From Glycomyces niveus (lineage in GTDB: Bacteria; Actinomycetota; Actinomycetes; Mycobacteriales; Micromonosporaceae): a stretch of 64,000 nucleotides of DNA. Positions 24,384 to 32,551 of this stretch are shown piece after piece. The stretch spans positions 361,546-425,545 of the forward strand of contig NZ_JAGFNP010000001.1 in assembly GCF_017592475.1 (NCBI RefSeq). Direction: 5' to 3'. Every line of letters begins with the position of its first letter. The stretch's first letter is position 1. The position numbers and the translations under genes are program-made. The notes under the pieces are model-generated. The model saw nothing but the letters and a program-made list of their open reading frames with translations, searched no databases and had not been told where the DNA came from.

Positions 24384-25094
24384 TCAGACGGCCGGCTTGA
24401 GCTCCGGGTAGACGGCCTCGAGCGGAGCGCTGAGACCGGCCTTGGCCTGCACGGAGGTCTCGTCGGCGAGCACCTCGTGCTCTCCCGCCTCGACAGCGTC
24501 GAACACGATCCGCACGAGATCCGCAGGATCAGTCTTGGGTTCGTCGGTGTGCGCGGCCATGGCGGTGTCGACGTAGCCGACGTGCACCCCGACGACCTGC
24601 ACGCCTTCGGGGGCGAGCTCCAGGCGCAGCGAGTTCGTCGCCGACCACAGTGCGGCCTTGGTGGCGCTGTAGATGCCGCCGACGGCGTACCAGCTCAGCG
24701 CGGAGTGGATGTCGATGATCGCCGCATGCGCTTTGTCCGCCAGGAGCGGCGCGAAGGCGCGGGCGAGGAACAGCGGGCCGAGGAAGTTCGTCTCGACGTT
24801 GCGGCGGATCTCCTCGTCGGTGTGCGTGAGGATGCCCGGGCTGGAGACGGAGGCCCCGGCATTGTTGATCAGCACCGTCACGTCTCCGGCGGTCTCGACC
24901 GCCGCTTGGATGGAAGCCTGATCGGTGATGTCGAGGGCGAGTGGGACGATCCGCTCGTCGTCCCATTCGCGTGGGTTGCGGGCGGTGGCGTACACCTTGC
25001 TCGCACCGCGCGCGAGCGCGTCGTGGACGAAGTGCGTGCCGATGCCGCCGTTCGCCCCGGTGACGAGGACGACGGCTCCGTTGATCGCGGTCAT
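24384..25094 (-). CDS. SDR oxidoreductase
   Basis: A 236-residue classical-type SDR. Cofactor motif LVTGANGGIGTHF (about residues 10-22), NNAG at about 78, and the active-site Ser-Tyr-Lys in HSALSWYAVGGIYSATKAAL. The short C-terminus is typical of the carbonyl reductase group. It faces the hydrolase operon and is followed on the other side by an ene-reductase stump, suggesting a shared catabolic theme. Only a weak GAGAAAG site precedes the ATG. Confidence 0.87.
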   Translation of the reverse strand: MTAINGAVVLVTGANGGIGTHFVHDALARGASKVYATARNPREWDDERIVPLALDITDQASIQAAVETAGDVTVLINNAGASVSSPGILTHTDEEIRRNVETNFLGPLFLARAFAPLLADKAHAAIIDIHSALSWYAVGGIYSATKAALWSATNSLRLELAPEGVQVVGVHVGYVDTAMAAHTDEPKTDPADLVRIVFDAVEAGEHEVLADETSVQAKAGLSAPLEAVYPELKPAV

Positions 25095-25145
25095 GACTGT
25101 CGCTTTCTCTTGTGGCGCACCCGCGCCGGTTGACGCGGGTGAGAT

Positions 25146-25173
25146 GTGTGAGCGCCCGGTCGGGCGCTCACAC
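25146..25173. terminator. Terminator-like hairpin
   Basis: GTGTGAGCGCCCG and CGGGCGCTCACAC form a perfect 13-bp stem with a 2-nt centre. It lies 5 bp beyond the stop of the ene-reductase remnant on the minus strand. Confidence 0.6.
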
Positions 25174-25178
25174 AGTGG

Positions 25179-25415
25179 TCAGGCGGACTTCAGTTCCAGG
25201 TAATCGGTGTAGCCGGCCGCCCCGCCGCCGTAGAGGGTTGCGGGGTCCACCTCGTTCAGTTCGGCGCCTGTGCGGAGCCGCTGGACGATGTCGGGGTTGG
25301 CCAGGGCGAAACGACCCAGCGGCGCGATGTCGGCCAGGCCCGCCTCGATCTCGTCGGCGATCTGCTCGCGGGTGCGCCCGTAGCGGAGCACCAACAGCGC
25401 GGTGGGCTGATGAAG
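25179..25415 (-). pseudogene. C-terminal stump of an Old Yellow Enzyme-type alkene reductase
   Basis: The minus strand encodes IAPLGRFALANPDIVQRLRT then GAELNEVDPATLYGGGAAGY and TDYLEL before the stop. This is the end of the OYE/N-ethylmaleimide reductase family (GRxFxANPDLxxRLxxGxPLNxxDxxTFYGGGxxGYTDYP). The FMN- and substrate-binding barrel upstream is missing; sequence similarity stops at about 25415. It is a truncated, presumably inactive relic of the catabolic cassette. The 25420-25530 stretch before the TetR promoter shows nothing recognisable. Confidence 0.68.
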
Positions 25416-25530
25416 ATGGTCCTTTGCATCGATCGGTCAGGAACGCCACCGCCGCAAGCCGCGAAACACACGGACCTACGCCGACGTGGGAGAATGAACC
25501 GAGGCACTTCCGAGCCCACACGGTAACGAC

Positions 25531-25555
25531 TATACTCATAACTGATCAAGATCAG
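25531..25555 (+). promoter_or_regulatory. Promoter and palindrome upstream of second TetR
   Basis: TATACT (25531-25536) is a good -10 box and is followed by the perfect palindrome CTGATC-AA-GATCAG (25542-25555), which would cover the transcription start. This fits an autoregulatory TetR operator. It differs in sequence from the operator of the first TetR (ACTCAG/CTGAGT). Confidence 0.55.
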
Positions 25556-25578
25556 ATTCTATTCCGGAAGGATGCACT

Positions 25579-26181
25579 ATGCCAACCGCCCCGCAACGGG
25601 TCGGGCGACGTGAGCGGAACAAGCAGGAGAAGCTCGACCGCATCACAACCGCGGCCAGTGAGCTCTTCGCCGAGCGCGGCGTCGACGAGGTCACCACCCA
25701 GCAGATCGCCGACAAGGCCGACATCGGCACCGGCACCCTGTTCCTCTACGCCAAGAACAAAGGCGAGCTGCTCCTGCTGGTGCAGAACACCACGTACGCC
25801 GACGCCCTCGTCGAGGGCAGGGCCGCCGCCGAGGACGTCCCCGACGTACTCGATGCGGTGATGGCGATCATCAGCCCGGTCGTGGCCTGCAACCGCAAAC
25901 AGATCGACAACGGCCGGACCTACCTGCGGGAGATGGTCTTCGGCGACCCCGCCGAACCCCACCACCGCGAAGCCCTCGCGCTCACCCTCCAGACCGAGGA
26001 GGCGATCGCGACCGTCCTGCAGCGGGACCAGCGCATCGACCCCAGCGCCGCCGCGACCCTCGCCCACATCGTCTCGGCGATCATGTTCATCAGCATGGCC
26101 GCCACCATCAACATCGGCCACACCGTCGACGACATCCTCAGTGAAATCCGCGAGCAGATCCAAGTCCTTTTGCCACGCTGA
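25579..26181 (+). CDS. TetR-family transcriptional repressor (second of two)
   Basis: A 200-residue TetR protein, paralogous over its length to the 19963-20580 regulator (ELFAERGVDEVTTQQIADKA versus ELFAEHGVSGVTTQQIADRA). GGAAGG lies 7 nt before the ATG. It bounds the right side of the catabolic cassette and probably represses itself through the palindrome at 25542-25555. Whether it also controls the hydrolase operon is unknown, but the half-sites of the two operators share a CTGA core. Confidence 0.9.
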   Translation: MPTAPQRVGRRERNKQEKLDRITTAASELFAERGVDEVTTQQIADKADIGTGTLFLYAKNKGELLLLVQNTTYADALVEGRAAAEDVPDVLDAVMAIISPVVACNRKQIDNGRTYLREMVFGDPAEPHHREALALTLQTEEAIATVLQRDQRIDPSAAATLAHIVSAIMFISMAATINIGHTVDDILSEIREQIQVLLPR

Positions 26182-26432
26182 TTGACGCGGCCACAGGTCG
26201 GACACCGGACGCGGCCTGCTCACAGCGCGCCCGCTCGGTAGGCGCCCGCCGCCTAGACCCTCTAACTTTGGACGGCGTACGGCGCCGGTTGACCGGCGGC
26301 TCGACGGCGATCAATATTCGCGGTAGTCCGGTTTTCGGCTGCAGGAACACCGATGTCCGGTGTGCGTGGTGGAGGTCTTGATTTGAGGATGAGCGGGGCT
26401 TACACGATGAGTTCACCCCGGCGGTGATCTGG

Positions 26433-26532
26433 TTGGTGCCTAACCAAGTCTTCCGTGACCAGTTGGTTTATAACCAAACCCGGATCATTCGGCGTGAGTT
26501 GAAACCGCTGGAATGTCCGGGTTATTTGGTTA
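26433..26532. repeat. TTGGTT inverted-repeat cluster, copy C
   Basis: Two dyads, TTGGT-GCCT-AACCAA (26433-26447) and the perfect TTGGTT-TAT-AACCAA (26463-26477), plus a half-site TTGGTTA (26526-26532) abutting the GTG of HTH remnant copy C. The positional arrangement mirrors the TCACA arrays of copies A and B, but the repeat sequence is different. Between the TetR stop (26181) and 26400 I see nothing recognisable. Confidence 0.5.
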
Positions 26533-26682
26533 GTGGACCTTTCGGTCGCTTATTACAACTCAAAACCACAGGTCAAAGTCATGCTGACCCAGGTATGCGA
26601 CCTCGTCGCCGCCATACAGTCGCAAGACACCGGCGTTGCCACGGTCGCACTCGCGTGTGGGCCGAACCCGTGCTGTCCTTGA
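26533..26682 (+). pseudogene. Decayed small HTH gene, copy C (N-terminal half)
   Basis: A 49-codon frame begins VDLSVAYYNSKPQVKVML and ends soon after. Its first 65 bases align with 19615-19680 with only about ten differences, including GGTCGCTT and TTACAACTCAAAA blocks. The C-terminal HTH is missing. It represents another dead member of the family. Confidence 0.42.
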
Positions 26683-27213
26683 GGTGTGCTTGAGGCTGAG
26701 GTGACTGACGAACAGGAACAGCCGGACAGCGACGAGACCCACGACCAACAACACCGGCGTCACCTGGCCTCTGGTGAGGTGGAGCCTTGGCGGACCAGAG
26801 CGTTCGATGAACACGACCACCCCCAGCTCAAAGTGCCAGGTGGCGGGCTCGGCTGGGATGGCCATCCCGGGCCCGGCTGGAAAGCGACTGCGCTGGCGGG
26901 ACCTGTCCGACCGCACCGGCGATCCGATCGTTCCGCTCGACCACGCCACAATCCTCCCGTTCCCCTCGCGCCATGCTTTTCCTTCGGCCCGACGTCAGGG
27001 CTCGTGGCCGGCATCGATCAAACCGCCCACCGAAGGCAGTCTCGACTGGGAATCGTTCTGCGCGTTAGCCGCCGTGCTTCGAGCGTTCTCCGGACCTGAG
27101 ACCGTTGTCTACGCCCACTGGTGTGAGGCGATCACCGCAGAGGCGTACACCGTGTTCGAGGGGCGCCTGGCCGACCTCGAACTGCTGCTGACATTCCGGC
27201 GGGCCGCGACCGA
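26683..27213. other. Non-coding or decayed stretch
   Basis: No intact gene is convincing here. A plus-strand frame over about 26880-27215 has a protein-like end (SLDWESFCALAAVLRAFSGP, then YAHWCEAITAEAYTVFEGRL) that I do not recognise; it has no credible start, and it runs into the phosphatase gene. It may be the remnant of a gene cut by rearrangement. Confidence 0.3.
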
Positions 27214-28446
27214 TCACAACCGGACGATGATCAGGGCGATGTCATCATGCGTGCCACCAGCTACACCGAGGTCCCTCAGCACCGCATCGGCCATCTGGTC
27301 CGGGCTTCGGCCGCAGTGACGTGCCAGGGCATCGCATAGCCGGTTCAGGCCCGTGTCGAGGTCTTCGCCGTGCCGTTCGATGAGCCCGTCCGTGTAGAGC
27401 ACGAGCGTGTCGCCTTCGGCGTAGGGCTGCCCGGCCTGCGAACAGGGAACGTGCTGGGGTCGTGCGCCCAGGGGCGGGTCGAGGACCTGGTCGAGCAGTT
27501 CGCATTCGCCCTCCGAGTGGACGAGGACGGGGGGCGGATGTCCGGAGTTGCTGTAGATGATCAAGCCGCTCCGAGGGTCCACCATCACCTTGACGGCCGT
27601 GGAGTTCAGGGCGCTCTCCATCGAGTGCGCATACAAGCCGAGGACTTCTAGTGCGTGGGCGGGCCGCTCCAAAGCGCGCATAGCGGCGCTCAGCACACTG
27701 CGGAGCATCCCCATGACCGCGGCGGCCTCCAGGCCATGGCCGATGACGTCGCCGACTCCGACCGAGAATCGGTCGCCCGATAGGTCGATCAGGTCATACC
27801 AGTCGCCGCACACATTCATAGTTTCGATGGCAGGCAGGTATCGCACCGCGACCTCGGGATGCTTCTCGAGGTCCGGCATTACCAGCATGGCCTTCTGGAG
27901 CGTGACGGCGACCTGGCGGTCGCGCGTCTGGGCCTCGCTCAGCTCGACGTTGAGGTTCTGCAGTTCGCGGGCGCGTTCGAAGAGTTCGGCCTCCAGCGCC
28001 ATCGCCTCGGACGGCTCTTCGACCGGCGGCTGGTGGCGAGGGTCCTGGGATCGGACGAACGCGGTCACATCTTCGGCCCGGATGAGTATCCATTCGACCG
28101 GGCCATTCGGGCCGGCTACCGGCGCATTGACCAATGCCCACCAGCGCTCTTCGAACGCGCCGGGGCTCCCCGTGACGGGGACGTCGTACCGCTGGAGCGC
28201 CATGGTGTGCGGTCTCCCGGTCTGCATAACCCGGTTCAGCGATCCCCTGACGTTCCGCTCTCCGCGGAAGTCGGGATTGCTCTCGGGGAAAACCTCGAAC
28301 AGCCCTCGCCCAATCAGGTCGTCACTTCCCCTTCCGGTGGCCTTCATGTAGGCCGGATTAGCTGCGACGATCACAAATTCAGTTGTGACCAGGACGCACG
28401 GGGTTGGCATCGCCAAGAACACCGCAGCGTAATCCACATCCGCCAT
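27214..28446 (-). CDS. PAS-domain SpoIIE/RsbU-type PP2C phosphatase, second paralogue
   Basis: A 410-residue protein with the same PAS (residues about 8-130) plus SpoIIE (about 196-410) layout as 5173-6402. Long blocks are identical or nearly so, for example GRSVGVGDV-type metal loops, GHGLEAAAVMGMLRSVL and PLGARPQHVPCSQAG. Metal ligands GDWYDL, GDVIGHG, TDGLIE and HDDIALI are intact. The two copies share orientation and bracket the accessory region. As for the first copy, the target is likely a phosphorylated anti-anti-sigma protein encoded elsewhere. Confidence 0.9.
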   Translation of the reverse strand: MADVDYAAVFLAMPTPCVLVTTEFVIVAANPAYMKATGRGSDDLIGRGLFEVFPESNPDFRGERNVRGSLNRVMQTGRPHTMALQRYDVPVTGSPGAFEERWWALVNAPVAGPNGPVEWILIRAEDVTAFVRSQDPRHQPPVEEPSEAMALEAELFERARELQNLNVELSEAQTRDRQVAVTLQKAMLVMPDLEKHPEVAVRYLPAIETMNVCGDWYDLIDLSGDRFSVGVGDVIGHGLEAAAVMGMLRSVLSAAMRALERPAHALEVLGLYAHSMESALNSTAVKVMVDPRSGLIIYSNSGHPPPVLVHSEGECELLDQVLDPPLGARPQHVPCSQAGQPYAEGDTLVLYTDGLIERHGEDLDTGLNRLCDALARHCGRSPDQMADAVLRDLGVAGGTHDDIALIIVRL

Positions 28447-28857
28447 TCCTGACCGTCCTGCCTCCCTGACTCCCCGATTCCTGTTGTCACGCTACACATC
28501 AGTACGGCGGCGCAATGAGAATACGGCCGATCGAGAATCGACTGGTACGGGCTCGTGACGCCAACGTGCCAAGGCCCGGCCTTGTTGCGAATTAGCTCAT
28601 GGAGCCGGCGAACGAGGAGTAACCGTGATCCGGGTAATCGCCGACGGACTGTTCGGCGCCGAATCGCCGCTTGGCTCAGACTGAGCCGCTCTGCAAATGG
28701 TGCGCTCGGCAGGCACCGAGGCAGTTGCGCTACACCGCGGCGTGCGCTCGATCATTTGAAGGTCTGCTGCCGGGAACCTTGGTACGGTCGATTCACGAAG
28801 CATCCGGCCGGTGGCCGGACGGACCCTATCGGCACAGGTTGTCTCGGAGGGGAAGCG
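28447..28857. other. Intergenic region with a possible 19-codon relic
   Basis: A GTG at 28625 with GAGGAG upstream opens a frame of only 19 codons (MIRVIADGLFGAESPLGSD), too short to identify; the next 80 bases in another frame (LQMVRSAGTEAVALHRGVRS) might be its continuation after a frameshift. Otherwise this region should contain the promoter of the PNPOx-like gene. No terminator or RNA was recognised. Confidence 0.25.
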
Positions 28858-29286
28858 GTGGAGAACAAGCGGGTCCCCGTCGAACTCGATGCTGAGGCCG
28901 CGCTTGGCCTGCTCGAGGGCGCCGAGTTCGGACGCATCGCATTCATCGCCGACGGCATTCCGACCATCAGGCCGCTCAACCACGTGCTGCTCGACAGCCG
29001 CATCGTCCTCTTCACGCGACACACCTCAGCCCTCGGGCGAGCGGTGCGGCGACAAGCGGACCTGCAAGTGACCTACCAGGCCGACCGGATCGAACCGCGC
29101 ACCCGACTCGGCTGGAGCGTGCTCGTCACTGGCACCGCCGCCGATATCTCCCGCGAACCCCACGCCGCGCAGATCGGGCTGCAAGTCGAGTCCTGGATGA
29201 AACACCCCTTGGACATGGTCATCGCGATCGAACCGCATAAAGTGACGGGCCTGCGCCTCGCTGCAGGGTCCGGGGGATCTCGCTAG
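28858..29286 (+). CDS. Pyridoxamine 5'-phosphate oxidase-like FMN protein
   Basis: A 142-residue split-barrel protein of the PNPOx-like group 2. The N-terminal strand pattern FGRIAFIADGIPTIRPLNHV (residues about 23-42) and the later TRLGWSVLVTGTAADI match flavin-binding PNPOx-like proteins of dormancy-type clusters; bona fide vitamin B6 oxidase motifs are absent. GGAGGGG 6 nt before the GTG sets the start. A paralogue lies at 31942-32358. Likely a flavin or F420-dependent redox protein; exact reaction unknown. Confidence 0.82.
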   Translation: MENKRVPVELDAEAALGLLEGAEFGRIAFIADGIPTIRPLNHVLLDSRIVLFTRHTSALGRAVRRQADLQVTYQADRIEPRTRLGWSVLVTGTAADISREPHAAQIGLQVESWMKHPLDMVIAIEPHKVTGLRLAAGSGGSR

Positions 29287-29440
29287 GGGTTGCTGCAAAG
29301 GCCTCCTGAACGACGGTCTGAGCGAAGGCGAGACGCCGGCTTCGGACAGGCTGATCCATAGTCCGGATCTCCAGAACATGCGCCCGGGAGGGGCCAGTCT
29401 GAATGTGGGCCCGAAGTAACGGCAAATGGGGGTGGGCACG

Positions 29441-29710
29441 ATGATGAATTGGCGGGGCGACCAGATGTGGGACGGTCTCTGGTGGTGGATGGGTTTCATG
29501 ATGCTCTTCTGGGTCATTGTTCTGGCGGTGTTCATTTGGGCGGTTATCAGACTCAGCCGGGCGATCGAATCGCGCCAGGGAACCGTTGACGGAGCTCAAC
29601 GCCCCGTGCATCGGGAGGCGCCGCGCGAGACGCTCGACCGGCGCTACGCCGCCGGGGAGATCGACTCCGTCACCTATAGCGAGGTGCGCGCCCGGCTCGA
29701 AGGCGACTGA
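29441..29710 (+). CDS. Small membrane protein with C-terminal SHOCT domain
   Basis: An 89-residue protein. One hydrophobic helix (GLWWWMGFMMLFWVIVLAVF) is followed by a linker and a C-terminal SHOCT motif (ETLDRRYAAGEIDSVTYSEV). SHOCT domains are short oligomerisation modules. An ATG 15 nt further upstream is an alternative start; the run GGGGGTGGG lies between them and supports the downstream one. Its neighbours are stress-type genes. Confidence 0.78.
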   Translation: MMNWRGDQMWDGLWWWMGFMMLFWVIVLAVFIWAVIRLSRAIESRQGTVDGAQRPVHREAPRETLDRRYAAGEIDSVTYSEVRARLEGD

Positions 29711-29786
29711 ACCGGACCCCAGGGAGGCGCGACAGCAGCCGATCCCGGGTCGTCCCACCACGGTCCGGGTGCGGCAACCTCGGGCG

Positions 29787-30562
29787 CTATCGGGCCAGGT
29801 AGCCGCCATCGACGTACAGCTCGGAGCCGGTGATGAACGAAGCGTCGTCGCCGGCCAGGAACGCCACGCATGCCGCGACTTCATCGGGCCTGCCCAGGCG
29901 CCCTATCGGGGTGAGATCGATCATCGCGGTCTCGTACTCGGTTCCTTTGGCGGCCTCAAGCATCGGCGTGTCGATGAAGCCGGGGTGCACCGAATTCACG
30001 CGCACCCCCTCCCTCGCCCAGTGCAGGGCAGCGTTCTTGGTCAGGATCCGCACCGCGCCCTTGGCGGCGTGGTACGCCGGGGAGGTCCCGAATCCGCCTG
30101 AGGCGCCGAAGATGGAGCTGATGTTCACGATCGAGCCGCGTCCTGACTTCTTGAGCGCTTCGGCTGCGGTCTTCATGCCGAGGAAGACGCCGGTCTGGTC
30201 GACGGCGATCGTGCGCCCCAGTCGTCGCTGCTGGTCTCCTCGATGGTGGCGATATCGCCGATGCCCGCGTTGTTGACCAGGATGTCGAGGCTTCCGAATT
30301 CGGTGACGGCTCGCTCGACGCAGGTCCGCCAGGAGGATTCGTGGGCGACGTCGTGGTGCTGGAAGACGGCCCGTGCGCCCCGTTCACGAAGCCGCGACGC
30401 GACCGCTTCGCCGGGATCGTTCTGGACGTCGGTCGCGACCACCGATGCGCCCTCGGCAGCCAGGCGTTCAACGGTCGCCCGTCCGATCCCGCTCGCGGCG
30501 CCGGTCACCAGGGCGACTCGCCCCTGCAGACGTTCGGTACCCCGCTTCGGTGCTGCTTCCAT
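29787..30562 (-). pseudogene. SDR (3-alpha/7-alpha-HSDH-like) split by a frameshift
   Basis: The N-terminal part has GRVALVTGAASGIGRATVER and LDILVNNAGIGDI; after the Trp of SSDDW at about 30215 the frame must shift by one base to continue GRTIAVDQTGVFLGMKTAAE, IVNISSIFGASGG, the catalytic YHAAKGAVR and the ending GSELYVDGGYLAR. Both halves are perfect family matches, so a single-base loss near a GGGG run inactivated an otherwise intact 258-residue enzyme, or the base was lost in sequencing. The ATG at 30562 is preferred over a TTG upstream. Confidence 0.75.
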
Positions 30563-30841
30563 GGTTTCAGAGTGGTCCGCCAACCGATTCCCGTCCCGGA
30601 GATCAGCCAAACTCGGAAGGCTGACTTCCGGAGTCTAAGGGAGAGAACGCTTCAGCCCGCTCTGAGTCGGCCCTGCTCGCTTGCGAGCCTTCGCTGAGTT
30701 TCACGAAGCGGCGATCGCGTACAGCAGGGCCTGCGAGACTGGGAGAGCCGGGACCCGCCGACCTGCAACGTCGACACTCAAGGGTCTGGTGGCGCACCGG
30801 GCTAGGGAAATCCGAGTGCGATTCCGAAAGGAACGCCGGTC

Positions 30842-31006
30842 ATGACATTCATATGGTTCATCATCTGGCTCATCGCGAACTTCGTGGGCACCCGTGAACC
30901 GCTGCTCTTCGATCCGGTGAACGCCTGGACGGCGACGCTGATCCTGGCCATCGCCTTGGACCTGACCGGAGCACACGCCGCCAACACGGCGAAGCGGCGA
31001 GGATGA
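30842..31006 (+). CDS. 54-residue membrane protein
   Basis: A short protein starting MTFIWFIIWLIANFVGTREP, with two hydrophobic helices (residues about 3-15 and 30-43, ATLILAIALDLTGAHAA) and a basic C-terminus. AAAGGA lies about 10 nt before the ATG. Small proteins with the IWLIAN...G.REPL.FDPVN pattern recur in actinomycetes near stress genes; function unknown. The 23 bases at its end are partly repeated just downstream (30991-31010 and 31019-31038). Confidence 0.7.
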   Translation: MTFIWFIIWLIANFVGTREPLLFDPVNAWTATLILAIALDLTGAHAANTAKRRG

Positions 31007-31031
31007 CCGGTCAGGCCGCGAAGCGGGAGGG

Positions 31032-31361
31032 ATGACCGACGCAGACGCGGCGATAACGGTGCTGCACGGCGCGGCCCTCGGACTGGCCTGCCCCGAGGTG
31101 GTCGGCCTGGTCGGAACGGCTCGGGCAAGCACGTTCATGAAGATCTTGGTCGGAGCCCTCGCCCGGGGCGGGACGATCGGGCACGCCGACCGGATCGGGT
31201 GCCGCCCGCAGGAGTCCGTTCTCTACGAGAGGCTGACCTGCGACGAGCATCCGAGCTGTGCGGCCGCGGCTACGGCGTGTCGGCCGCCGAGATCGACGCT
31301 TCCGGTGCGGGTCTGTACGACTCGTTCGGTTTCGGCCGCTCGGCCGAGGACCGCCTGTCGC
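31032..31361 (+). other. Uncertain coding fragment, possibly a decayed GNAT gene
   Basis: The plus strand has STFMKILVGALARGGTIGHA in one frame and GYGVSAAEIDASGAGLYDSF, GFGRSAEDRLSL in another. The second block looks like the end of a GNAT acetyltransferase (GLY..FGF). The two parts are in different frames, and no good start is seen except an ATG immediately preceded by GGGAGGG. I would not annotate a gene here without comparative evidence. Confidence 0.25.
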
Positions 31362-31811
31362 TCACACTTTGTCGTGGACGACGACCACCGGACAGCGCGC
31401 GTGGGCCACGACGTGGAGGCTCACTGAGCCCAACAGCGTGCCGACGAACCCGCCATGGCCTCGGCTGCCCACGACCAGCAGGTCCGCGCTGGCATCCTCG
31501 ATCTGGGCGAGGAGCGCCGATGCCGGGTGCCCCTCGACGACCCGCTGCTCGATCCGCGCCCGCGAATCCTTTCCGACGGCGGACGCGATGGTCGACTCCA
31601 GCGCCGTGCGGGCCTCCTCGCCCCAGTCGACCCCAGGCATCACCATCGCCCCGGTGCCGAACGCCGCAGGAACCTGCCACGCCTGCACCGCCACTACTCG
31701 CTTACCGGTCGCCCCGGCCTGCTCCACCGCCCACCGCAGCGCCCGCCGCGACGAAGGCGACCCGTCCACGCCGACGATGACAACCCCGTTGCCAGCTACA
31801 GGAACGGTCAT
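31362..31811 (-). CDS. Universal stress protein (UspA family)
   Basis: A 149-residue single-domain Usp. The N-terminal strand VVIVGVDGSPSSRRALRWAV and the ATP-binding signature G-2x-G-9x-G-S in VGSRGHGGFVGTLLGSVS (residues about 118-135) are intact, so it should bind ATP. AAGGGGGAT precedes the ATG. A second Usp is encoded divergently at 32552. Pairs of Usp and PNPOx-like genes are the core of DosR-type dormancy regulons. Confidence 0.92.
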   Translation of the reverse strand: MTVPVAGNGVVIVGVDGSPSSRRALRWAVEQAGATGKRVVAVQAWQVPAAFGTGAMVMPGVDWGEEARTALESTIASAVGKDSRARIEQRVVEGHPASALLAQIEDASADLLVVGSRGHGGFVGTLLGSVSLHVVAHARCPVVVVHDKV

Positions 31812-31941
31812 ATCGATCCCCCTTTCAGTCGGACTCTAACCCGCCCGTCAGGACCTCACCTCAGTCGCGACAAAGCTCCGAGCACAGACGAACCGAAGCA
31901 CGAGTAACGGGGTCTCGTTGACCAACGGCCCGGTCCGAGGC

Positions 31942-32358
31942 TCAGTGCTCGATGGTGAGGCGCAAGCCGGTGACCTCTTGCGGGGTGATGGCGATGACGG
32001 TGTCGAGCGGGCGCTGTAGCCAGGAGTGGACGCGCGGGCCCAGGCTCTCGGTGCGGCGGCTGTCGGTCACGTCCGCCGCGGTCCCGGCGACGAGGACGCT
32101 CCAGCCCAGCCGGGTGTGCTTGTCGATCGCGTCGGCCTGGTAGGCCACGTGCACCCCCGGGTCGGCGAGCACTGCCTGCGCGAACGCAGTGTGATGTCCT
32201 GTATGGACGATGATCAGGCCCTCGACGACGACGTGGTTGAGCGGCCTGATGGTCGGCAGGCCCTCCGAAACGAAGGCCACCCGCCCGAACTCCTCGTGGC
32301 CGAGCAGGCCCAGCGCGAGCGAAGGACTCAGTGATGTCGGGATTCGCTTGGTGTCCAC
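31942..32358 (-). CDS. Pyridoxamine 5'-phosphate oxidase-like protein, second paralogue
   Basis: A 138-residue split-barrel protein aligned end to end with the 28858 product: FGRVAFVSEGLPTIRPLNHV, TRLGWSVLVAGTAADV and a shared ending VTGLRL. GTG start with GGAGGGGG about 10 nt upstream. It is divergent from a Usp gene and followed by another. It probably binds FMN; substrate unknown. Confidence 0.82.
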   Translation of the reverse strand: MDTKRIPTSLSPSLALGLLGHEEFGRVAFVSEGLPTIRPLNHVVVEGLIIVHTGHHTAFAQAVLADPGVHVAYQADAIDKHTRLGWSVLVAGTAADVTDSRRTESLGPRVHSWLQRPLDTVIAITPQEVTGLRLTIEH

Positions 32359-32551
32359 GTCCCCACCCCCTCCGGCGCATCTCCCGACGGGAACCGCCCC
32401 GGCGGGACGCGGCGATGCCCCTCGATCCCGACGCTATCAGGACGAGGCGGGAGGCGACGCCGATCCGTCGCGCACGGCATCCGCACGCGATCCGCGCAAT
32501 GGCCCAACACCCGGCCGCGACCTGCGGCACCCTGAAAGCGTGAGGACGAGA

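Noticed and set aside
26686..26950. Minus-strand hydrophobic frame resembling a TadE/Flp start (RGQVTPVLLVVGLVAVRLFL)
   Set aside because: No start codon context, and the rest of the frame is antisense to the HTH remnant; a chance hydrophobic stretch or a relic too short to call.
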